A program made the translations under genes and the position numbers. Under the pieces are notes generated by a model. The model made no database searches and was not told the origin of the DNA. It saw only the letters and a list, made by a program, of their open reading frames with translations. This document shows, piece after piece, positions 57,135-64,000 of a DNA stretch of 64,000 nt (its first letter is position 1; each line of letters starts with the position of its first letter). Source of the DNA: Shewanella oneidensis MR-1 (GTDB lineage: Bacteria; Pseudomonadota; Gammaproteobacteria; Enterobacterales; Shewanellaceae); NCBI RefSeq assembly GCF_000146165.2, contig NC_004347.2, positions 2,976,001-3,040,000 of the forward strand, in the 5' to 3' direction.

Positions 57135-58133
57135 ATGACTTCAAAACGTAAACGTTGGACCGCACAGGCCGCAAAATTACCTAGCCCCATGGGAGGGCTT
57201 GCCCTTGCTATCGCAAGCTTAGGTTGGACCTGGGAAAGTGTGATGCCTTCATTGAACGGCTGGGGTCAATTAACCGGTGCAATGATTGCCTCAGCCCTGC
57301 TACTGATGCTTACAGGTAAGTTTTTACTGCATCCCACAGTGCTCAAAAATGAACTTAGCCATCCCGTCATCGGCAGCGTCATACCGACCTTTGCCATGGC
57401 ATTAATGGTGGTATCTAACCTACTTGGTCACTATTTCCCCCATGCAGGATTAGCTCTTTGGTTAGGTGCAATTGCAATTCATGTTGTATTTTTAGGCGCT
57501 TTTATCTACTACCGTGCTATCGACTTTAAACTCGAACATATGGTGCCTAGCTGGTTCGTACCACCGATTGGCATCATAGTGGCAGCCGTTTCTTTCCCTA
57601 GTAATGGTGAGCCTTGGTTAGTTAACACGATTTTAGCCTTCGGTATGCTCGCCTATTTAATCATGCTGCCACTGATGCTCTATCGTTTAATCTTCTGCCA
57701 AGCTATTCCGGATGCAGCTAAACCTACCATTGCAATCCTTGCTGCCCCAGCAAGTTTATCCCTTGCAGGTTATCTCACCGTGTGTGAGCAACCATCCATA
57801 GCCGTAGTGGCGATATTAGTGAGCATCGCGATTCTGATGACTAGCGTCATCTACCTCGCCTTTTTCCATCTACTAAAATTACCCTTTAGCCCTGGTTATG
57901 CGGCTTTTACCTTCCCAATGGTGATCGGTGCAACAGCGCTCTTTAAAACCGCCCACTGGCTTGAGCAATTTAGTCAAATGGCTGAACTAACTGAATGGGT
58001 AAGATTATTAGCTGATTTTGAACTCGGCGTAGCCACTATCGTAGTTGCCTATGTAGCACTTCGTTATCTAACACACTATGTACCAAACCCAGTTGAAAAT
58101 ATTGGAAGCACTACCAGTGTTCAACTTAAATAA
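57135..58133 (+). CDS. TDT-family (TehA-like) membrane transporter
   Basis: A 332-residue protein with about ten helices of the TDT/SLAC1 type. The N terminus has the family pattern LPSPMGGLALAIASLGW. Family members export dicarboxylates, sulfite or anions; tellurite resistance by TehA is one example. The substrate is not determined here. The start follows GAGAGGT. A terminator is at 58202-58229. Confidence 0.8.
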   Translation: MTSKRKRWTAQAAKLPSPMGGLALAIASLGWTWESVMPSLNGWGQLTGAMIASALLLMLTGKFLLHPTVLKNELSHPVIGSVIPTFAMALMVVSNLLGHYFPHAGLALWLGAIAIHVVFLGAFIYYRAIDFKLEHMVPSWFVPPIGIIVAAVSFPSNGEPWLVNTILAFGMLAYLIMLPLMLYRLIFCQAIPDAAKPTIAILAAPASLSLAGYLTVCEQPSIAVVAILVSIAILMTSVIYLAFFHLLKLPFSPGYAAFTFPMVIGATALFKTAHWLEQFSQMAELTEWVRLLADFELGVATIVVAYVALRYLTHYVPNPVENIGSTTSVQLK

Positions 58134-58201
58134 TGAGTATAAAACTCGGTAAAACTCATTAAATTGCTTAATGTTAAAATTAAACAACACATCATCCAGA
58201 A

Positions 58202-58235
58202 GAAGGAGTGAATTTATATTCACTCCTTCATTTAT
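58202..58235 (+). terminator. terminator after the TehA-like gene
   Basis: GAAGGAGTGAAT (58202-58213) pairs with ATTCACTCCTTC (58218-58229), followed by an AT-rich tail. Confidence 0.75.
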
Positions 58236-58672
58236 TCAAATTTAACACCAAAAAGCTTTCTGAGTAACTTTCAAACGAGTTACATCAAGAAAAACTTATA
58301 TTCCCAAAGAACATGTACCGTGTAAAAAACACCCAATAAGTTAATTCAACGAAACCGCACAACATCATGTTGTATTTCAAAACCTTCCTAAACACCCTAA
58401 TGCTATATACAGCATAAAAGACTGTAAGATAGAAATTGCTCAAATTAAATTTAGATATACTAAAAAAGTATGATTATATTTTTTTACAAACTTTTTCAAT
58501 TTTTACAAGTTTTAAACATTTTATTGACAATGCATTAGATATTAAGCTGTTTTCATTAGCGATATCGATTCAAAACCACTTAAATCGCTCCAAATATACA
58601 CAAATAAAACCAATAATAAACATTTTATTAACAATAAAGTATTGCATCTCGCAACGCTTATGTTTTTGCCTG

Positions 58673-58701
58673 TTGCACTTGTTATTTTCTTGTGGTTATA
58701 T
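58673..58701 (+). promoter_or_regulatory. candidate promoter for the TonB-dependent receptor
   Basis: TTGCAC (58673-58678) and TTATAT (58696-58701) are separated by 17 bases, about 95 bases before the receptor start. The stretch 58235-58796 is otherwise very AT-rich and non-coding; a small open frame in it (58436-58720) looks spurious. Confidence 0.35.
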
Positions 58702-58796
58702 CTTAAAACTAATTAGATAGGTACTTATTTATTACAACGTTCCGTATTTAATTAAAATAACAACTAAACAAATAACAAGTGTTAAGGGAGAATGAT

Positions 58797-61451
58797 ATGC
58801 GCGCTAATTCAACATTAACCAAAGCGGTTCGCTTTGCTTTAATTGGTGGTGCCACTACAGCGGCTCTATCTACAATGTCAGTTTTTGCAGCTGAAGATGA
58901 TAACGCTAAGGTTGAACGTATTGAAGTGACTGGTTCTCGTATTCAGAGAACAGATATGGAATCAGCACTACCAGTGACAGTGTTGTCAGCGGAAGATATT
59001 GCTAAGACGGGTTTAAGCGATGTATCAGCAGTTTTAGCGCAGATGCCATTTAACACGGCGGGTAGTTTCATTAGTGATGCTGGTAGCTCTGCGAGTAACC
59101 ATGCAAGTTCAGGTATGCGTGGTTTAGGTTCAAACCGCACCTTAACGCTGATCAACGGACGTCGAATTGCACCATCAGCAACTTTTGGTGGCGATGCAAC
59201 CAACCTCAATTTAATCCCAATGGATGCTATTGAGCGTATCGAAATATTACGCGATGGTGCATCAGCAATTTACGGTTCAGATGCTATCGGCGGTGTAATT
59301 AACATTATTCTCAAGAAAACCTTCGATGGTTTAGCATTCGACGCAAAATTTGGTAATCCAACTCAAGGCGGTAGAGATGAAAAATCAGCTTCTGTCACTT
59401 TCGGTAATACCAGCGATAAAAGCAGCAGCTTAGTAATCATCGAACACAAGCAATTTGATCCACTCGAAGGCGGTCAACGTCCTCATTTAACGGCTAACTG
59501 GGACGAAAAATACGGTCGCAGTGCTTTATATGCACCTGAAGGAACATATCGTCCAGTAGCTTCTCGCCCAATAAAAGGCGCAGATGGTACATTTAGCGAT
59601 CCTGTATACACTGGTTTACAAGTGCCAGGTAAAGACTGTCCTGCGGATCGCATAGTCACCAGCAAAGCAGGTTCAGCTTGTGGCTTTAATCACTTTGACG
59701 GAACAGACTATTTACCCGATCAGACAAAAGATTCTGTCTTCTCAAATATGACTTATCGTATTACTGATGAATTAGAGTGGTTTGGTCAAGCAATTGTTAT
59801 GCGTGACAAATCAATCACGTCTTCTACCGCATTATGGACACCTAACCTGTATATCGCCGCAGATAACCCATTAAACCCAACGTTTGGCACAGCTAACGCG
59901 TCAGAAGTGCAAGCTTACCATCGATTGAAAGGTGTAGCAGATCGTACAACTGAATTCGACTCAAATGTAGTTGACGTAGTAACTGGTCTAAACCTTGAGT
60001 TAGATGCAGGCTCTCTGAGCTGGTATGTACAATACTCAGATCAAATCGTGAACATTGAAACTGACTCTTATGTATTCGAAGATAAGCTGCAAGAAGCGGT
60101 TGATAAAGGTTTGTATAACCCATTCGTTGAAGGTGGTAATGCGACTCAAGCCACTCTAGACACGTTCTTACACACAGCAACTCGTAAAGCAACCTCAAAT
60201 ACAACTGGTACTGGCTTGTCATGGGCCGCGCTTGCACCAATTTCCTTACCTGGTGGTGACTTAGGTTATGCTGTTGGTATGGAATACCAAAAAATTGAAT
60301 ACAAAGATACCCGTGACGCGCAACAAGCAGCAGGTAACGTATTAGGTACTTACGGTGGCGATTCTGCAGGTGATAGAAGCTACAAAGCGGCATTCGTTGA
60401 GTTAGAACTACCAGTATTAGATCACCTGAATGTGAAGCTAGCAAGCCGTTACGACCAGTATAGCTTGCCAGATGTAGGCCAGCTTTCTAACTCCGTTAAC
60501 GTTCGCTACGAAGCCTTAGATAACTTAGTGTTACGCGCATCTTATGGCCAAGGTTTTAGAGCACCTTCACTGGATGATTTGTTAGGTGAACCAGCAACCA
60601 GCTATGACTACGTCACCGACACAACTCTCTGCCAAAGTCTGCCAGCAGATCAGCAAAAAGGTAACCCTGCTTGCGAAGATACCCAATATCTGCGTAAGAG
60701 TTCAGGTAATAAAGAGCTAGAACCAGAGAAATCTGCTCAATACTCTTTCGGCGCAGTGTGGAATATTACTGAGAATATCGATTTCGTTGTTGATTACTAC
60801 AACATTGAAATTACCGACCAAGTAAGCTACATCGATGCACAAACTATCGTTGACCTAGAAGCTATTGGTGGTTTGGGTGCTTATGACCCTAACTACATCT
60901 ATGTTAAACGTAAAGCTGATGGCACTATCGATGAGATCGGTGCTGGCAACATCAACATGGATGGCGTACAAACTTCAGGTCTTGACGTATCATTTACGTC
61001 AAACTTTGATTTAGCTGACTTGGGTACATTTAAATTTGCAGTTGAAGGCACTTATGCTCTGGAATACACCGAGCAAGCAAGCCCAATTGCTAAACGTTAT
61101 GATGTGTTAGGTACTAAAGGTTATCCACCACTACGTTTTAACACTACATTTAGCTATGCTATTGATGACTTCTCTACATCTTTGATTGCTAAATACATTG
61201 ATTCCTATGATGGTGAAACACCGCAGCAACAAGAAGTCGGTACTAATAAGCAGGACTTTTCGTCGTTCACAACTTGGGATCTGACATTTAACTACGACTT
61301 CAACAGCTACGGCAACGTAACTGTGGGTGCTCGTAACCTGTTTGATGCTATGCCAGCTGTTAACTACAGCTTAGGTTACCCAGGATACGATACCGATACC
61401 CACAATATCTTGGGTCGCGTAGTATTCGCAGGATACAAAGTGAAATTCTAA
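58797..61451 (+). CDS. TonB-dependent outer-membrane receptor
   Basis: An 884-residue receptor. A signal peptide ends near VFAAEDDNAK. A TonB-box-like ERIEVTGSRI (about 38-47) precedes the plug domain (SAEDIAKTGLSDVSAVLAQMP to VINIILKKTF). A 22-strand-type barrel follows to the C-terminal KVKF aromatic end. The substrate is unknown; receptors of this group often take up peptides or carbohydrates. The ATG at 58797 follows AAGGGAG; the GTG 18 bases upstream is less likely. No transport partner genes are adjacent. Confidence 0.88.
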   Translation: MRANSTLTKAVRFALIGGATTAALSTMSVFAAEDDNAKVERIEVTGSRIQRTDMESALPVTVLSAEDIAKTGLSDVSAVLAQMPFNTAGSFISDAGSSASNHASSGMRGLGSNRTLTLINGRRIAPSATFGGDATNLNLIPMDAIERIEILRDGASAIYGSDAIGGVINIILKKTFDGLAFDAKFGNPTQGGRDEKSASVTFGNTSDKSSSLVIIEHKQFDPLEGGQRPHLTANWDEKYGRSALYAPEGTYRPVASRPIKGADGTFSDPVYTGLQVPGKDCPADRIVTSKAGSACGFNHFDGTDYLPDQTKDSVFSNMTYRITDELEWFGQAIVMRDKSITSSTALWTPNLYIAADNPLNPTFGTANASEVQAYHRLKGVADRTTEFDSNVVDVVTGLNLELDAGSLSWYVQYSDQIVNIETDSYVFEDKLQEAVDKGLYNPFVEGGNATQATLDTFLHTATRKATSNTTGTGLSWAALAPISLPGGDLGYAVGMEYQKIEYKDTRDAQQAAGNVLGTYGGDSAGDRSYKAAFVELELPVLDHLNVKLASRYDQYSLPDVGQLSNSVNVRYEALDNLVLRASYGQGFRAPSLDDLLGEPATSYDYVTDTTLCQSLPADQQKGNPACEDTQYLRKSSGNKELEPEKSAQYSFGAVWNITENIDFVVDYYNIEITDQVSYIDAQTIVDLEAIGGLGAYDPNYIYVKRKADGTIDEIGAGNINMDGVQTSGLDVSFTSNFDLADLGTFKFAVEGTYALEYTEQASPIAKRYDVLGTKGYPPLRFNTTFSYAIDDFSTSLIAKYIDSYDGETPQQQEVGTNKQDFSSFTTWDLTFNYDFNSYGNVTVGARNLFDAMPAVNYSLGYPGYDTDTHNILGRVVFAGYKVKF

Positions 61452-61476
61452 TTTCCATCAGGGAAGATAGATAACT

Positions 61477-61508
61477 CAAAAAACGGCATCCTTGGATGCC
61501 GTTTTTAT
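61477..61508 (+). terminator. terminator after the TonB-dependent receptor
   Basis: AAAAACGGCATCC pairs with GGATGCCGTTTTT (about 61479-61506), with a T run. Confidence 0.85.
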
Positions 61509-62228
61509 GTTCTGCTAAATCTCAACAGAGTTATTCCCAAATTTTAGCTGCGCCCTAGTTAAATCCTAAATAATGTGCACCAATCACTAAAACACTTGAT
61601 ACCAACATCAGTAGCAACATAAAACGCCAAACAAATTTCAGCCAGTTGCCCCAGTCAACACGACACACCTCAAAGGTTGCCATCACAGAAGCTGAAGTAG
61701 GCACAATAATATTGGTCAGTCCGTCACCTAATTGAAAAGCGAGTACAGCGACTTGCCGTGACACACCAACGATGTCCGACAATGGTGCCATCAGCGGCAT
61801 AGTCAGTGCCGCCTGCCCAGAGCCTGAGGTCACAAAAAAATTAAACACTGATTGAAATAACAACATAAACCAGGCGGATAAGGCATCAGGCAAATGGCCA
61901 ATTAGACCACCTGCACGATTAAGAATTGTATTCAATACACTTGGCTCAGTGGGCGAACCACCACCAAGCAAAAGTAAAATCCCCGAGGCACAACCCACTA
62001 AGAGTATAGGTCCCAACATGGTTTTAGCGTCGTCTTTAAAGCTAATGGCCACCTTGTTAAGGGTCAATCCATTGAGTTTAAATACGCAACCAATTAAGCC
62101 AGCCACCATACCCATGGTAAAAAACTGACTGGCGATTTCGGGGATAAACCACGCGTTTATTACCACGCCCTAAATCACCCACACCATGGTAGGCACTAAC
62201 AACACTAAAACCAGTATGCGACTCTCTA

Positions 62229-63107
62229 GGGTCTGTTGATCTTTCGAGAGTGATTTTTAGACAGCATGGCAAGACGTTATAATTTGCTTCGCCAAAAGTA
62301 ACCATAACCTCAAGCCATGCCAAGACTTATGCTAACCGATGCACGCTGGGAAAAGCTATTTCATTTAATGAAAAGCACAGGCCGTGTTTATGACAAACCT
62401 GAACATAGACAAACATTCGAAGGTATTCTTTACCGCCTTAGAACAGGTATCCCTTGGCGAGATTTACCTAAAGAGTTCGGTCATTGGAGCACGGTCTTTA
62501 GACGGTTTCATTTATGGTCTAAGAAAGGCGTTCTAGCACATTTATTCAAGGCCTTAGCCAACCTTGCTGATATAGAATGGGTCTTTATTGATGGCTCGAT
62601 AGTGCGAGCTCACCAGCACAGTGCAGGTGCAGCGACGCTAAGTAATGAGAGTATTGGTAAAAGTCGAGGCGGTAATTCAACCAAAATTCACTTAGCCGTC
62701 GACAGCGGAGGATTACCGATTTATTTCGAATTATCAGAAGGCCAAAAACACGATATTACACACGCCCCCAGCTTAATTGAGCACCTGAAGCAGGTTGATA
62801 CCGTCATTGCAGATAAAGGTTATGACAGCGATGCTTTTCGTGAACTTATCGCCAATAAAGGCGGGAAATCTGTTATTCCAAGGCGCCGCTATAAGAATAC
62901 ACCTCAAGAAAGAGTCGATTGGTGCTTATATCGGTATCGACATTTAGTGGAGAATGCTTTTGGAAGAATAAAACACTATCGAGCAATATCAACAAGATAT
63001 GACAAGCTAGCAAGAAATTACGCCAGTATGGTGTCACTGGCGTTTATGTTAATGTGGCTGCCGATGCATTGCTGAACAACATTTGTACAGCAAAGATCAA
63101 CAGACCC
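62229..63107 (+). mobile_element. IS5-family insertion sequence (about 879 bp)
   Basis: Terminal inverted repeats begin GGGTCTGTTGATCTTT at each end, a perfect 16-base match. CTAG spans both junctions (62226-62229 and 63107-63110), so the target duplication is TA or CTAG. One transposase gene is inside. It lies within the transporter pseudogene. Confidence 0.88.
62317..63075 (+). CDS. IS5-family transposase (single reading frame)
   Basis: A 252-residue DDE transposase of the IS5/IS427-like group. The first acid is in VFIDGSIVRAH. The second is in VIADKGYDSDAF. The glutamate is in LVENAFGRIKHYRAISTRYDK, with its flanking arginine and lysine. The N-terminal region (LTDARWEKLFHLM, RTGIPWRDLPKEFG) is typical. 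It appears intact, so the element may be active. Confidence 0.9.
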   Translation: MPRLMLTDARWEKLFHLMKSTGRVYDKPEHRQTFEGILYRLRTGIPWRDLPKEFGHWSTVFRRFHLWSKKGVLAHLFKALANLADIEWVFIDGSIVRAHQHSAGAATLSNESIGKSRGGNSTKIHLAVDSGGLPIYFELSEGQKHDITHAPSLIEHLKQVDTVIADKGYDSDAFRELIANKGGKSVIPRRRYKNTPQERVDWCLYRYRHLVENAFGRIKHYRAISTRYDKLARNYASMVSLAFMLMWLPMHC

Positions 63108-64000
63108 TAGTGTCGTATTGGCATGATGCTCTCGAAAATAAGCATCGGACTGATAACTAGGTTGCTGCTGAATGCGATGGGCGTAACGCATGGTAAAGAC
63201 GATGCAGAGCAAGGTGAATCCCAGCCACATAGGAAAGCGAAACTCACTGCCAGAAAGCACAGAAATTCCCGCAATGCCCTGTGTAATCGCCACACAGAAA
63301 GGATTCAAAAACTGGCAAAACCAATTTGGGTCGCCACATAGGTCACCATCACTGTAGTGATGCCGTCATAGCCCAAACGGCTCATTAATAGGCAGATTAT
63401 GATAGCAAAAGCAGTCGCCTCTTCCCCCATACCAAACACCACACCACCTAAGGAAAACAGCGTAAAGATGACCGGAATGAATAACTTTTCATTACCATGG
63501 GTTTTATCGATTAACTTTAAAATGCCGTTATCGATACTGCCTGTGGCCATTACCACGCCGAAGCCCCCTATTACAAACATAAACATGATGACACCAATCG
63601 CACTGCCCCATTTAGAGCCAGAGGTTAAGCCTTCAAACGCAAAGTTAAAAAAGCCAACCCCGCACTCACCTTTAAATAAAGCAATGGGTTGCAATTGGGG
63701 CTCACCCGATTCATCTAATTGATAGGCAAAGGAATTAGGATCAACGACTGTGCGAGCTTTATCGACACCTTCAGCAAGATAATGCACTTATAGTGCTTGA
63801 AACTAACCAATAGGAATAATGTAAGTCATTAATCCCGCAAGCAATGCCACAAAAAAGATGATAACTAAAGTATCAGACATTTGGAATTGTGAAGGAATGG
63901 GAGGTATTGAAGGTGCGTTAGCAGTCTGAGCTGCCTTAGAAGACTGAATTGTTGAGGCCGGAGTTGTCATAGATACACCATTTTTTGTCCAACATAAAAT

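Larger units (their letters stand above)
61555..63970 (-). pseudogene. YfcC/DcuC-family membrane transporter, disrupted
   Basis: Remnant of a transporter of roughly 500 residues, probably for dicarboxylates or amino acids. A start lies at 63970 (MTTPASTIQSS...). Lesions in order are an in-frame TAG (63803-63805), a TAA (63788-63790), a frameshift near 63305 (IGFASF then MNPFCVAITQGIAG in another frame, about four bases lost), the IS5-family insertion at 62229-63107, and a TAG at 62170-62172 inside WVI-stop-GVVINAW. Reading across the IS with one TA copy keeps the frame (HANTTLESRILVLVLLV), so the IS is a late, clean insertion. The C-terminal part (SGSGQAALTMPLMAPLSD) is intact. Confidence 0.88.

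Noticed and set aside
58436..58720. 94-residue open frame in AT-rich DNA
   Set aside because: No ribosome site; composition unlike the neighbours; sits in a probable leader.
62078..62323. 81-residue minus-strand open frame at the left IS end
   Set aside because: It reads from the IS end into the transporter remnant in the wrong frame.
63018..63308. 96-residue minus-strand open frame
   Set aside because: It is the middle part of the disrupted transporter read across the insertion, not a separate gene.

Overview
The window reads as chromosomal DNA of a gammaproteobacterium, most likely the genus Shewanella. This is inferred from remembered family similarity and gene order, not from a search. 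Supporting points are the Shewanella/Vibrio-type conserved proteins (DUF3802, DUF2066, DUF2069, DUF4212 with a large SSS symporter) and E. coli-like local order in several blocks: fadR/nhaB/dsbB; perM-bepA-yfgD-hda-uraA; cysZ/zipA-ligA. The DNA is moderately AT-rich. No tRNA, rRNA or CRISPR array was seen.

Layout. 1-2.0 kb: possible tail of an upstream gene, a GntR/FCD regulator and a FabH-type ketosynthase. 2.0-7.5 kb (minus strand): an LRAT-like protein, a DEDDh exonuclease coupled to a cNMP/CBS/DUF294 protein, and a DUF4212-SSS acetate-type symporter pair. 7.5-8.5 kb: regulatory DNA plus a non-coding miniature transposable element. 8.5-15.5 kb: DsbA, a YeeZ-like protein, an HD-GYP phosphodiesterase, DUF2919, the divergent argO/argP pair, PerM and a TusA-like protein. 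15.6-24.8 kb: bepA, yfgD, DUF2069, then an IS630-family insertion and a large lipoprotein with a HELAH motif, then hda, DUF2066 and uraA. 24.9-31.1 kb: grxD, sodB and the stress module prkA-yeaH-spoVR. 31.4-34.7 kb: fadR divergent from nhaB-dsbB. 35.3-41.6 kb: an orphan sensor kinase, small conserved genes, a YceI protein, a YaiI-type protein and pdxH. 41.7-55.7 kb: smc-zipA-ligA divergent from cysZ, then a CBM9/DUF5916 protein, an RDD protein coupled to a ketodecanoyl-ACP-synthase-like enzyme, and cysK. 55.9-61.5 kb: an O-methyltransferase-like enzyme, a TehA-like channel and a TonB-dependent receptor. 61.5-64 kb: a YfcC/DcuC-type transporter pseudogene carrying several independent lesions and an IS5-family insertion.

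Functional themes are acetate uptake, fatty-acid control (FadR and two FabH-type synthases), periplasmic disulfide formation (DsbA and DsbB at separate loci), envelope quality control (BepA), redox defence (SodB, GrxD), sulfur assimilation (CysZ, CysK, a TusA-like protein) and chromosome/division functions (Smc, ZipA, LigA, Hda).

I found no clear multi-gene undescribed system. The most notable structures are the mobile and repeat DNA. A 264-bp element has ends resembling those of the IS5-family element 54 kb away, both sitting in CTAG. Other points of interest are the multi-lesion transporter pseudogene, an RDD domain apparently split by a long insert, and an accessory lipoprotein lying inside an otherwise E. 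coli-like gene block.
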